Notes: generated by a model not told the origin, from the letters alone. A stretch of DNA of 64,000 nt from Symsagittifera roscoffensis (GCF_963678635.1 NC_087067.1:38845682-38909681), one strand, 5' to 3'. Shown: positions 36,801-46,745, counted from the first letter of the stretch. Numbers and translations are program-made.

Positions 36801-39800
36801 GATTTATCGGGGGCGGCCTTCAGATTTTCGTTCTGAAGTATTTGGTGATATTGTTCTAAGACATTGAACATTTCTTCTTTAGTCTGTGATTGCATAAAAA
36901 CATCGTCTAAATAGGTGATTGCGTTTTTCTTGAGTATTAGTGGTCGAAAAATTTTGCTCATAAAAGCTGAAAATGCTGCTGGTCCTATGGATATTCCATA
37001 GAATAAGCGGTTGAATTCATACTGTTGGTTTCCAATAACAAATTGTGTTAAACGTCGCGATTGTTCATCTAATGGCATTTGATTGTATGCACTATTCATA
37101 TCTGCGGTTGTAAAGTATTTTCCGTTTATTTTTGTTAAAATAACTTGTATTGGTTCAATAGGCCAATTACACTTTGATTCATCTATGAGTGAGTTGAGGT
37201 ATCTAGCGTCGAGAACGATTTTTAATGATTCTCCTTTGGCTAGAATGATAACAGGGTTGATAAATGTGTTACCTTTTGGTTGTTCTTCTTTATTTACTGG
37301 TGATATAATGTTGTATTGTTCTAAAATATCAAGTAATCTGTTCACTTTATCGTGTAAATGAATTGGTACTTTACTTGCTCTTTGTTTTTTGAAAACTGCG
37401 TCAAGTTTTAATGGGAGATGTAGTGATGAACTGATTTTGCCAACATCAAATTTAGATGTTGCATAGACTGATGAATATGTTATTAGCTGTTTGGCTAATT
37501 TATCAAATTCGTCTTGTGTTATTTGAGAATGTTGAAAGTTAAACATTGTTAAAAACTTCTGTTGAGTCTCTGTGTAGTTACTTATGTTGAATGTAGGTTT
37601 GAAATATGGAGTTTTTGTGAAATAATTCGTATTTCTTTTTTCGTTACTTATTATATTATTTATGTATAATTCTTCATTAAGAATTGTGGATTGACAAATA
37701 TCTAATAATTGGAGTATATTATTTACGCGATATGCTTTTTCGTGTATTGGTGATATTGTAGCGTTGGTTTCGCAATAGCCTAAAAGTCCTAAAGGTAATG
37801 TTACTTGATAGGGTGTATTGTTGTATACATGTAGAGATATAATATCTGAATTCGAGTTTTTCAAATATTTTATGGATGAAATTGTGATTTCGAAAAACTT
37901 ATGGATAGGTTTGAATTCAAAATCTGACATATAGAGTTGTTGTTTGTTTTGTTTTTTATCATATTGGTGAACTTGTTTTATTGAAAAATTGTATATGTTT
38001 CCTGATAGTGGTTTCAAGTGTTTTCTTTGTTGGTTATATATTGGATAGAATTTTGAAAAGAATGGTGGTTGTTTATTTAATCTTTGAAAAAATGTTAGGG
38101 ATGTGTCTTTTGTTTTTGTATATTTATCTTTGATTAGTATTTTACTGTTTAATATGTTGATTGTTGGTATATATTTAGAGATAAATGGTATTCCAATGAT
38201 ATTGTGTTTAATATCAGTGATATGGAATATTTGTTTAAATGGTTTAGTTAAAATTTTATTTTGCTCTATTGTTCTTGTGGGGAGAAGAAATAATTGAATT
38301 TTTCCATAGTTTACCAATGTTGATCCTTGTGCTGTTGCTAGTTTACTTGAGGTTTCAAGAGGTGTTAATTTTGGGTGTAAGGTTTTTATTTCATTCCATG
38401 TGGGAATGTTTATTATATTTGATTCTGCTCCTGAATCAATTAAAAAATCAATTTCAAGATCTGGTGGTTGAAATTCTTTGTTTCTTGGACTTTCTAAGAG
38501 AAATGGTATTGTCCAAATTTTTTCTTTGGGTTGTTCTTTTTGTATATTTTGATAGATGTGATTTGTATTCAAGCATTTTGTTTTGTCATTCTCATTGGGT
38601 TGATTTGTAGTGTTAATTCCATTAGTTTTTTGCGTCGTCGGTGTGGAATGGATGGGTTCAATATAATAATTGTGAAGGAGTTCTGATTGATTTTCATTTA
38701 TGTGTGATGAAAATGGTTGTTCGTATATAATAGGTTCATAGTCATTTTCGACTGCTATCATATTGATGGAGATAGTGTTTTCTGTTTCACTTTCTGAGTC
38801 TGATGATCCACAGTTTATTTGATTGAGTTGTAACGTATCATTTACTGTGTCATCAATACCTGGAGGGTCTGATGTTGTTTCTGGATTTGATTGTACTTGA
38901 TTTATATTTCTTTGATGTTTAGGTGTACTACTTCTATGGCGATTATTAGAATTATTATAATGGTTATTATTCCTGTGTGGTGATTGGGAATAATGTCTAT
39001 AACGATTATTATAGCTTGAATGTCGATTTTGTGAATTATTTCGTGATCTGTTTTGAAAATTATTGTTTGGTCTGTTATAGTTTGATCTATTATATGAGTT
39101 ATTCCTTGATTGATTGTTCGGATAATTCTGGTTTCGGTTGTTTGAATAACTTCTATTCCGATTATTGGAGTAGTTTTTATTTCTATTGTATGATGAGTTT
39201 CGTGATTGATTGTTTGGATAGTAATTATTTCTTGATTGGGAATTAGATCTAGAAACAAATTGTGTTGTATTTGAATTTGATCTGGAGTAGTTATTTCGAC
39301 TATTTGGTCTATTGTAATGATTTTGTGACGAATTTTGTGTATTTCTTCGTTCTGGTGATCTTCCTCTATAACTTGAGTTATATGGTGATTGATTTCTCGT
39401 GTAATTGGTATTGTTCGGAAGTGGTTTTCCTGAACTGTTGTTGCTGTATACATTTTTGTTCGGTAGATTTTGATCTTTCTTCATGTATTGATAGAATGAT
39501 TTATTCGGTTCTTTATATTTTTGAGGTTTGTTTTGATTGTCCTGTTGTTTTTGTCTACATTCGGAAATACTATGTCCGTATCGTCGGCAATAATTACACC
39601 ATTTTTTGAAAGATGGTTTGCCTTTAAAGTTTGGGTGTTTTTCGTAAATATTGAGTATTTCAGTGATTTTTTCAACGAGGTCTGTATCTGATTCCTGTAT
39701 GTTGTTGATACTTGTGGTATTTGTTTCGATTCGGTTAACATATTGTAATTTCACATTTTCTGTTTCTTCGAGTTTCATTGTGATTTCTGCTTGTTCTAGT

Positions 39801-42121
39801 TTGTCTACTAGTTTTCGAAAATCTAAATCGGGTTCTAGAATTGAAGAAGGATGGGATGCTCTCTTTTTTATTGCTATTTTTCTTAATTGCGGTGTTAAGG
39901 TCATCATTAGGATTTCTGTCATCTTTGTGTTTTTATAGTCATGTGTATTTAATGAATATGCTTTTCGAACTAGTGTTTCGATGCGTACTGCTAATTGCTT
40001 GATGGTTTCATTTGGTAATCTGCGAATTTCATTACATAAAACTCTTTGTTGTTGTTCGTTTCTTTCGGAGTCAAACATTTTTGAAAATTCTTGTGTAAAC
40101 CTTTTCCAATTTGATTTTATTTCTATAGGCAATACTGAAAACCATTTTTGGGCTGCGCCGTCTAAAGTTGTTTGTATCAACGCTGTGCGTCGATGTATCC
40201 AGTTTTGATGTAGTGGCGTATTAATTGGTTCAGGTCCTATATTTAAAATCAAATTTGCTGTTACTGCATTTAAATAGTCTTCTACAGAATATTCAGGGTC
40301 TGTTCCTGTGAATACCATTAAAGGTTTATTTGATGTTATTGATGATCCACCCATAAGGTATGGATTCATTGTCATTTGTAATGATTCTGCTGCATTTGGC
40401 ATTTGAGAAAAATTTGAAAGTTGATTTCTTGTTATTTCGTGTTGTTGAAGATAATATGGGAGTGGTATTTCATTTTGCATTTGTGTCGGTTGATACGAGT
40501 GTGTGATCATTGGGTTTTGTTGCTGAATTGGTTGAAAATATTGTGTATTAATTGGGTTTTGTTGCTGAATTGGTTGTTGATTTTGTGTATCTATCGGTTG
40601 TGGAGAAAAAATTCTATGATTTGTATGTGGTTTCTGTACTCCTTGTCTACGATATTCTTGATTATATGGTGCAAATATATCTGGTTGTAAAAAATCATCA
40701 TCTGAGGATAAGTAATCCATTTGATAAGATGTTTGTTTTTTATTTTGTTGAAAAAATGGGTAGTTTTCACTACGATCCTGTGAAGGATGTAAATTTGTTT
40801 GAAAATTTACTGAATTAGTTTGTGCCATTGGGTTATCCCAGTTTCGAGATCTTGTATAATTATTAAAAATTTTTCGTGGGGGATAATTTGTTTTTGATGG
40901 ATGTGTGTAATTATAATTATGTTCTGCAAAATTGTTTCTAGTGAACGTTTTACGTGTTTTTGACGGTATTGTCATGGGTCTGTATGTTTGATGATCCATG
41001 TGTGAATACTTTGGGGCAACCGAAGGTTTACCGGTTGATTGTAAGGTTACCTGTGTTTGTGAAGGGTTTGTATTTCTTGGTGTTGTTAAATTTGGACGTA
41101 TCGGTGAAATGCTTTGTTGTGTAGTTGTTGTGTGTACGATTTCTTCATTTATGAAGTGTGATGGTGTCTGGATATCTTGTTGAGTGAGATTTCTAGTTCC
41201 ATTGAGGTTTTCATTGTGTATGAATGTGGAGTTTAAACTATTATTTTGCATATCAGGTAAAAATGTATTATAGTTTAATGGTGTTGCATCAATGGTTAAT
41301 GGTATTACTCTTACATAATCTCTTACATAAGATATCGTAGTTATTGCTTGACTTGAGATTGATTGTGGGAAGTTTATGAATGCGGGATGAGACCATTCGG
41401 GGTCCCAAACATAGTCTGATTGTTCTGTGATGGCAGTATCATCGTTTGAGTTTTGGGGTCTAAAATTTTTTCTTGCTTGTGAAATTAAATCAATATTATG
41501 TGTGAAATAATCTATTATGAACCATGCCAAAATTTTTTGTAAATCGTGTTTTGTATGTTGTGAAACTTCATCTTTCGTGAAATTTTCTTTAATTATATTT
41601 AGAAAACTAGAGAGTAGTGAGATTTCATGTCGTACTCTTATATGTTTAGATGTTTCTGTCGGTGAGACATTTGGGATTGGGATTTCGTTTTCTAATATCG
41701 AGATATAACTATATATTATTGCAAAAACTTCATTGGTGAATATGGAGTTTGCTCTTTGTGAGTTATGATATTGTATGCTTTTTATATATTCTGAGAATAC
41801 TTTTGAAAATTCTAAATCAAGGTCGTCTGTTTGAATTATATATTTGCTGTGATTCTGGTTTGGTGAGCTGAATTCTATGGAGTAGATTCCGTATTGTTGT
41901 GTTAAGTTGCATATATCTTTCAAATAGTGATCGATAAGTTGTCTTTTGATTTTTACATCTGGGAACTCTGTTTTACATGGACTGATTCCGGGTTCAAACA
42001 AATTTAAGAGTAAATTTTTGCAAAATATATGCTGTCCTCTATCAGTGGTTGCATCTACGATAAAGGGGAAGATATCATCATCATCTGGACTTTCTTCACC
42101 TGGGGTGTGTGTTGAGCTCAT
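33881..42121 (-). CDS. gag-pol: Gag-Pol polyprotein of the Ty3/gypsy element, 2,746 codons
   Basis: A single long frame. An N-terminal gag of about 800 residues, rich in Asn/Gln/Thr, leads to a capsid-like helical part and a CCHC zinc knuckle, WCNYCRRYGHSISEC, near residue 840. An Asn/Arg/Ser/Tyr-rich tract follows (about 890-1090). The protease motif FLIDSGAESNII lies near 1225, RT with YLDD near 1735, and RNase H from about 1880 (CDASNFGIGAAL). The integrase has its HHCC finger around 2250-2295 (ending CNDCIVCQ), then D, D (VTDNGTEF) and E (GLVEGMNRSLQEYLR) core residues to about 2415. A GPY/F-like module (LRKGPYQII) and a long basic tail finish it. No gag/pol frameshift is used. It looks whole. 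Confidence 0.95.
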   Translation of the reverse strand: MSSTHTPGEESPDDDDIFPFIVDATTDRGQHIFCKNLLLNLFEPGISPCKTEFPDVKIKRQLIDHYLKDICNLTQQYGIYSIEFSSPNQNHSKYIIQTDDLDLEFSKVFSEYIKSIQYHNSQRANSIFTNEVFAIIYSYISILENEIPIPNVSPTETSKHIRVRHEISLLSSFLNIIKENFTKDEVSQHTKHDLQKILAWFIIDYFTHNIDLISQARKNFRPQNSNDDTAITEQSDYVWDPEWSHPAFINFPQSISSQAITTISYVRDYVRVIPLTIDATPLNYNTFLPDMQNNSLNSTFIHNENLNGTRNLTQQDIQTPSHFINEEIVHTTTTQQSISPIRPNLTTPRNTNPSQTQVTLQSTGKPSVAPKYSHMDHQTYRPMTIPSKTRKTFTRNNFAEHNYNYTHPSKTNYPPRKIFNNYTRSRNWDNPMAQTNSVNFQTNLHPSQDRSENYPFFQQNKKQTSYQMDYLSSDDDFLQPDIFAPYNQEYRRQGVQKPHTNHRIFSPQPIDTQNQQPIQQQNPINTQYFQPIQQQNPMITHSYQPTQMQNEIPLPYYLQQHEITRNQLSNFSQMPNAAESLQMTMNPYLMGGSSITSNKPLMVFTGTDPEYSVEDYLNAVTANLILNIGPEPINTPLHQNWIHRRTALIQTTLDGAAQKWFSVLPIEIKSNWKRFTQEFSKMFDSERNEQQQRVLCNEIRRLPNETIKQLAVRIETLVRKAYSLNTHDYKNTKMTEILMMTLTPQLRKIAIKKRASHPSSILEPDLDFRKLVDKLEQAEITMKLEETENVKLQYVNRIETNTTSINNIQESDTDLVEKITEILNIYEKHPNFKGKPSFKKWCNYCRRYGHSISECRQKQQDNQNKPQKYKEPNKSFYQYMKKDQNLPNKNVYSNNSSGKPLPNNTNYTRNQSPYNSSYRGRSPERRNTQNSSQNHYNRPNSRNNYSRSNSNTTQFVSRSNSQSRNNYYPNNQSRNSSYNRNKNYSNNRNRSYSNNRNQNYPNNQSRNNSYNRSNYNRPNNNFQNRSRNNSQNRHSSYNNRYRHYSQSPHRNNNHYNNSNNRHRSSTPKHQRNINQVQSNPETTSDPPGIDDTVNDTLQLNQINCGSSDSESETENTISINMIAVENDYEPIIYEQPFSSHINENQSELLHNYYIEPIHSTPTTQKTNGINTTNQPNENDKTKCLNTNHIYQNIQKEQPKEKIWTIPFLLESPRNKEFQPPDLEIDFLIDSGAESNIINIPTWNEIKTLHPKLTPLETSSKLATAQGSTLVNYGKIQLFLLPTRTIEQNKILTKPFKQIFHITDIKHNIIGIPFISKYIPTINILNSKILIKDKYTKTKDTSLTFFQRLNKQPPFFSKFYPIYNQQRKHLKPLSGNIYNFSIKQVHQYDKKQNKQQLYMSDFEFKPIHKFFEITISSIKYLKNSNSDIISLHVYNNTPYQVTLPLGLLGYCETNATISPIHEKAYRVNNILQLLDICQSTILNEELYINNIISNEKRNTNYFTKTPYFKPTFNISNYTETQQKFLTMFNFQHSQITQDEFDKLAKQLITYSSVYATSKFDVGKISSSLHLPLKLDAVFKKQRASKVPIHLHDKVNRLLDILEQYNIISPVNKEEQPKGNTFINPVIILAKGESLKIVLDARYLNSLIDESKCNWPIEPIQVILTKINGKYFTTADMNSAYNQMPLDEQSRRLTQFVIGNQQYEFNRLFYGISIGPAAFSAFMSKIFRPLILKKNAITYLDDVFMQSQTKEEMFNVLEQYHQILQNENLKAAPDKSHFFLTRVKFLGHNIERQTITPLKSRIDAIQKLQPPTNKKKIQEFLGMLNFLSKYVYKMQLYLRPFYNILRQQNNFEWNTEHQARFEEIKKLLTEQISNTIPDSNQPFYAMCDASNFGIGAALLQSHNGTNKMNLISANSRLFTQAELRLSTLMRECTAIIYTLTEYEFLILGSKHPTVLFTDHKPIIFLFTQKSNPNHRVYRFQLILMKFPNLHIVWTAGKNLALPDTLSRNTPPELLTRKTTIEIPKNIKFYLAKNETSPRLECKYAVKTDVEQSQINNLQHFPLYLDCQNNHYEVDLLGTSTFKPIPYSQWIKNNTQQKRVKQHSHKKDLFPLIEKENLTDKINLSGPQTNDSKYTINQVFDLHDPLDTILLSKLEIENIFLPPTETITISTLKQYQNLDPVIRQLKSWHKYKTKPVKADTTILGNKTLLRYFRKFNNTTINENTDLLEYKLNESTVPCLPLSMILIAFNISHTQNIKGHSGSEKTYSNFIQNFYFPNAPIWIKVLCNDCIVCQLNKPYPNQKQIAQKQDFKGQSLYFNHRISFDTKGPISPSSEGNSYIMVIVDAFTHYVALNPVPHCNAYYAYTTLYEHWIARFGLPEILVTDNGTEFINNEIITLCHLYNIKHKPRTSHAPWTNGLVEGMNRSLQEYLRCIINGNDTRYTEWSADVKLFPLAYNSQITTTLGMSPYGMVFNQKPRKPIMFTANSHKNAQGYCQPNKDSICYNLPLHTHDEDHFHHPQILKLASGTHTEWILIRDKKHNKIYQKVTKKLLQRQNINEQINSRFTPASDLKIGTFVLIPNFNTQKGISKKLQPLRKGPYQIIAKPTDVTYKITDSDKKEIVQHRNNLLPYYPKEYALRELTQLYSFTGLKVIQNDPHTENTTKEQKDFHLKNQITKSTTTKNNTKNLDQNTSQKERKNRKMTEQIIPQEQIDKSEHRESSRLRNQPRKNYKLFIPQSKILKKVEFQKQP

Positions 42122-42560
42122 TTTTTCGTTTGATGACTGTTAGTATGTAGTTATCGATGTGTCTAATTGGTTGATTCCAATTGTATAAGTGTACTGGTTT
42201 GTGTTTATATTGCTTTTTTATTCTTCTTTTTCCTCTTTTTGATGAATTTGAAGTTGTTTCTGAGTCGTGAATGGGGCAATCGTGAATGGGGCAATTTTTA
42301 TCTATAGATTCTTTTAATTTATAAAGTTCGTCTAAACTGCTGGTTTCTGATTCTGAAAATGCGTTTCGGTTTTTGGAAAATCTTTTTCGTGTTATTTGTC
42401 TTTGTTTGGTTATTATTTTTCTTTTTAATGTTTGTCGTTTTGTTCTGATATATCCAACTGTTTGTGTATGAGGTGTGATTACAAGATCGTATTTTTTGTT
42501 ATCTATTTCACAATTGTGTAAAACGATTGTTTGTTTATTTCCTAGGTTTTTAAATGACAT
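42096..42560 (-). CDS. Small basic ORF upstream of gag, 154 codons
   Basis: The first gene of the element, overlapping the start of gag-pol by 26 nt in another frame. The product is strongly basic, with Lys/Arg clusters (KRQTLKRKIITKQRQITRKR and SKRGKRRIKKQYKHK) that could act in nuclear entry or RNA binding. It contains a short duplicated CPIHD-CPIHD. No family is recognised; a regulatory or nucleic-acid-binding role is inference from composition only. Confidence 0.55.
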   Translation of the reverse strand: MSFKNLGNKQTIVLHNCEIDNKKYDLVITPHTQTVGYIRTKRQTLKRKIITKQRQITRKRFSKNRNAFSESETSSLDELYKLKESIDKNCPIHDCPIHDSETTSNSSKRGKRRIKKQYKHKPVHLYNWNQPIRHIDNYILTVIKRKNELNTHPR

Positions 42561-43575
42561 AAGGTTTAGGATGACGGATGCAAAAGGTTGTTAAATGATT
42601 TCTATTTTCTTAGACTGTTAGTCCTTACGATTTTTTGGTTAGCCTAACCTGGGTCTATTTGTTCAGGGTTGGGGAGAAAAGTATATCGATTCCGAAGAAT
42701 GATTTTATACTTTCTCGTGGCTAGTATAAGCTAAGGTGTTAACTTACTTAATCTTACTTAAGGGTAGTGATTGTGTTCAGGGTTGGAGAATAGTAAATCG
42801 ATCCACAAGGTTCAGGTATAATTAGAACGCGAGTAGTTCGTTAGATACTATTTTAAACTTACTAAGTCTAAGATTTATCCTGGGTCTGGTAAGAGGGGGG
42901 AGCAAGTGAAGGATGAATAACCGAAGTTCTTCACTGTTTATCCTAATTTGAATGATTAGTTTTGTTCAAAAATTTCTGTTAGTCCTGGGTTTTTAGAAAG
43001 GGTTGGATAGTGAATCGACGTTTGAGGTCGTTAGACACTAGCTAAGTGGGTGGGGGAGAACAAAATTGTTCTTTTTGATCCAAGGATAGGCCTTGATGAT
43101 CAAGTTTTAAATTTAATTAAATAGAAAATGATTTAAGATCCAAGGATGAGCCTTGATGATCTGGTTTTAAATTTAAGTGAATTTAAGTTTAAAATGATTT
43201 AAATTTGTGTAGAGAAAAGATTCAGTGTTTTTATGATATTAGTGAGCTTATGAATGCTGTTATGTTTAGGTGATGAAGCTGGAACAACAGGATGATTTAT
43301 GATTGCTAACCATTTATTGTCATGCTACTAATTTTTATTTTGATTTTTCAATAAATATTTTTCAAACATGTTTTGTATATTACTGCAGAATTTAGGAAAA
43401 CGATCTGAGATCTTTTTATCAATCGTTATTGTTTATTAATATTTTGTTTAGCGCCTGAAATGATTTTGAAGATTGACTTCAAGATTTTATGTTTGCAAAT
43501 GAAAATCTAAATTCATTGCTAGTAGTATTCTAAATACAAAAGTTTGTGTTGGCTTTTGCCGAACTATCATATAAC
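42561..43575 (-). other. Leader of the LTR element with short direct repeats
   Basis: About 1 kb of untranslated leader between the 5' LTR and the first ORF. It contains three spaced copies of a box read on the plus strand as GGTTGG followed by ATCGA (about 42661, 42775, 42993), and two 38-40-bp repeats of GATCCAAGGAT..GCCTTGATGATC at 43077 and 43137, 60 bp apart. Leaders of such elements normally carry dimerisation and packaging signals. Confidence 0.6.
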
Positions 43576-44217
43576 TATATGGTAAGTTTCTACTTTGTCG
43601 TATGTCGTCTCTGGTTCGAGGTCTTCTTCCAATTCCGGGTAGTTCTCTTATCGTTCGGAATATTGGCTTTGATCTATTGAGTCGTAGAGACATTTCGATT
43701 AAATTATTGTCGTGTAACATTTTAAAAATGTTTTGTCTAATTTCTAATCTATTTTTGGTTAATTCTAAGCTATTAAGGTCTTGTTCGAGACTTATGGTCG
43801 CACCAGATGAGTTAGGACCGAAGTGTATAACTCATAGAGTAATTTCGGATAGGGTACACCGTCTGCTCGTCACGCTATCTTATTTTCGGCCGGATAGATT
43901 CGTGCAACTTCTTAGTCTAATACCAATCCTAATCTTACTCTTATACTATCTAGTCTCAGGTTGTTTAACTAGTCTCTGCTAGGCTCAATAGATCTAGGGT
44001 ATACTGGTTTATTGCGGCTGCTGAAGTCTTCTTGGAGAGTCAACTAATTTCTAAGTTAAATTCAAATCTCTCTGGTGCTGAAATTACAAGTAATTTCAGC
44101 ACTTACAAATAAGTGGATTGTTAGTCAGATGGATCATGATTGGTTAATATTAAATACTTTACATTGGTAAAATATCTAATTTATCCAATCATAAAATGTA
44201 GTTTAGATCAGGTTCCA
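43576..44217 (-). repeat. LTR (5' LTR in element orientation)
   Basis: The same 642 bp as the other LTR. The U3 side has CCAAT-type boxes (ACCAATCATG and ATTGGATAAA). No standard primer-binding site beginning TGG follows it, so the priming tRNA is not identified. Confidence 0.95.
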
Positions 44218-45049
44218 ATTTGTCATTGACCATGGCAAAACCAAAAGATTGAACACTATAGCAGTTTTGATAGCCTCAACAGCAAGTTCACAAGCTTACA
44301 CCTTCACTGGGTTTTTCCAGGCGAAACTGAAGATGAGAAAGCAATCAATGAATTTTGTTCAGACAGTTCAGACTCATGAAGAATCTAAATAAGGGGTGAA
44401 AACGTAGAAAAAAGATTGACTTAAACATAAGAAATTGCAAAACGTCCAATATGGTCTGTGGAATTACTGATCTTTCAAAGCTCTAGCTTGTACGAATTCT
44501 CTTTTTATGGCGGACAGATGATGTTTTTTCAACTCTTCATTGTGGACACACTTCAGACCCTGCGTTCAACAGGTGTGGATAGTACCTATAGTTTCGCTGG
44601 TGATAGTACCTTAAGTTTTCCTTATCCTGTGAGCTCTTCTTTCATTTTCCTCCTCTTAGCGCCTCTTTCTTCAAAAATGGAGAAGGCACTAAAACCATTC
44701 AGTTTTTCGTGAAAACCTGCTAAGAGCATCAGTGAACTCGGAAACGAACTAAAGTCATCTTTTACATTGGGTAATTTAAAGAAGTATCGGAAAGCAATTA
44801 GCCGATGTGTCAGTAAAAAGCCAGATCAGTAAACCGTTTTACGTATTAGTCATATCAATAGCTATTTCAAATAAAGAGATAATTTCAGAGTCATTTTTTG
44901 ACCAAGAACTGTAAATTCAAAAATGCGAGACACATGCGAAGTGTTATCCTATTTCTTATTCTGATTTATTTTTTTTCGGGAAACAACTGTCAAGTTAAAA
45001 TCTCAGTTTTTAAATAATGTGGCTACGTAATTGAACAAGGCATTTTCAG
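44218..45049. other. Right flank of the LTR element, unassigned
   Basis: Sequence between the LTR and the first recognisable LINE motifs. An 84-codon plus-strand ORF at 44458-44712 has no recognised family; it may be eroded LINE or unrelated DNA. Confidence 0.4.
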
Positions 45050-46745
45050 TTTACTGATTTAGTCCACCCGCTTTAATTTTTCTGATTTATCAATTTACTG
45101 TCCGAACGTTCAAAGTTTTTCAAACTGATCCCACAATTTACTGAACTAACGGCGCATTTGCAGCCGATTTATTGAAAAGCTTCAGAAATTAAGTTGGAAG
45201 AATGGAGCTATTAAAGAATGGCTAGTCACTCTCTTTTAGTCGAGAAGACATCGCAAAAAAGCGATAATTTCAGCAACTTTCAAAAATTATCGACCGCTTC
45301 TATACACAGCAAGATGTTAGCAAAACAAGTCGCAACACTTTGATGAAATATCATTCAGGTAGATGTAAGATATATTCAACTCAAACCATTCGGCTCATTA
45401 CTTAAGCAACCACATTAATTCTTCCAGTCAAAAATTTTTAAAACCCTGTGAGCGCTCAGCAGAAGTTCTCAGCCTGTGAAATGATTGATGAATGACAAAC
45501 AAAATTTTTTGATCATTTGCATTCAGCACACCAGTGCCTTCGATACTCTACATCACAGTTCCCTGTTTTTGAATAATCAAAACACATTGAGAATACAGAG
45601 CAAAGAGCTTGAAACTTTTTGTCTGGAAGAAAGAATGTGGCAATATGTGAGGGCTGGGACATCTTCTGTTCATTACTGATCCTAATAAGTGACAATTAAT
45701 TGGAAAAAAAGTATGACATTCCAAAAGTAGAGCAAACTTTACACAGCCTTCACGATCTTTAAGGCTCAGTATCAAAAAACTAAAACCAGAAAACTTATTG
45801 CCAGTATTAAAAAAATTATCAGTCGGTTAAAGGATTGATTTTACTTCTTAGGACTAGCGCTTAAGTGAATTACATCTCAAATCACCGAATTCTAGATTGA
45901 ACACTTGGCACCATAAAATATCGATCTTAAGTGTAAGTAATCAAATAAAAAATCGTCAGAAGCTTAGAAAATTCTTGAAAAGTTATCAATGAACAAACAG
46001 TTCAATCGTGTTACTATATATAACTACTGGATACTTAAGGAAATCTGGGGGATTCATAAACATATGTAATCGGAAAACTCTGCTCATCTAGCTCGCTCCT
46101 GCGTTAAATCAAGACTGAACTACATAAAATGCTTCTATTCTGATTTAACTGCTGAACAATTTTGCTTCAGGCTTAGAACTCTTACATCTCCTGTTCTACA
46201 CTGGCTCCGTAATAACACTGGCTACCGATAAAGTTTCGAATCTAATTTGAAAATTTAACTCTTGATTTTCCCATTTTGAGACTACGAGATTACCACATGT
46301 CGCGTTATCTCAGTGACTAGCTTCTCAAAATTAGAAAAAACGAGAAAAAAAATCCGGATTTTCACTTACTTTACTGCTGCTACTGTTTGGAACAAAACTC
46401 CAGATGTTTTTTGCGTTGTAACTTTAAGCAGGAGTGCGGTCTGTATTTAGACAACCGCGTATTTATACTCGACAGTAAGCAGACAAATGCCATATTAACC
46501 AATCAGAATCGAGATGAGAAAACATAATTACGAAATAAATAATTATTAGTTATTCATTTCTTCCTTGTCTCGATTCTGATTGGTTAATACAGTATTTGTC
46601 TACTTACTGACGAGTCTGAATACGCGGTTGTCTAAATACTGCTACGTAACCCTTTAAGCACAACCTAAAAACTCAACTTTTTGGTAAATATTTGTAATAT
46701 TTAGTAATTTTTGTAGCACGTTGAATTAAAGTGTAATTTAACCAT
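45050..46745 (+). mobile_element. Degenerate CR1-like LINE, reverse transcriptase part, interrupted
   Basis: Scattered RT landmarks in order on the plus strand: ATFKNYRPL (about 45275), SAFDTLHHSSLF (motif A, FDT..H, about 45530), LRIQSKELETFCLEERMWQY (matching the usual GI.G..L.WF.SYL..R.Q.V), KSRLNY (about 46105), TSPVLHWL (about 46190), AATVWNKTPD (about 46375), and FKHNLKTQLF (about 46655). Frames shift and stops are frequent, so it is long dead. A MITE sits between the last two landmarks. Confidence 0.75.
46431..46651. mobile_element. MITE, 221 bp, inserted in the LINE
   Basis: Long terminal inverted repeats: GTATTTAGACAACCGCGTAT inward from 46443 is mirrored by the right end at 46620-46639, and the arms extend to about 70 nt including AACCAATCAGAATCGAGA. 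Flanked by the 9-bp direct repeat CTTTAAGCA (46422-46430 and 46652-46660). The outermost bases are GG...CC. A 9-bp duplication suits Mutator-like (MULE) elements; no ORF. Confidence 0.85.

Larger units (their letters stand above)
25165..44217 (-). mobile_element. Giant env-bearing Ty3/gypsy LTR retrotransposon, about 19 kb
   Basis: Transcribed on the minus strand. It has two matching 642-bp LTRs, a single gag-pol frame with protease-RT-RNase H-integrase order and a GPY/F-type module, and further genes downstream, including an envelope-like region. It is two to three times the usual length of a gypsy element; the excess lies in the long gag N-terminus, four extra coding regions and long untranslated ends. 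gag-pol looks whole, while the envelope region appears broken about twice. Identical LTRs imply a very recent insertion. No target-site duplication is seen beside the LTRs. Confidence 0.95.

Noticed and set aside
34698-42143. Many plus-strand ORFs of 60-130 codons across the gag-pol region
   Set aside because: They are shadows of the long minus-strand polyprotein frame; their Cys/Phe/Val-rich translations are typical of antisense reading.
43602-43982. 126-codon ORF inside each LTR as a gene
   Set aside because: It runs opposite to the element, lies wholly within the LTR, and is identical in both copies only because the LTRs are identical.
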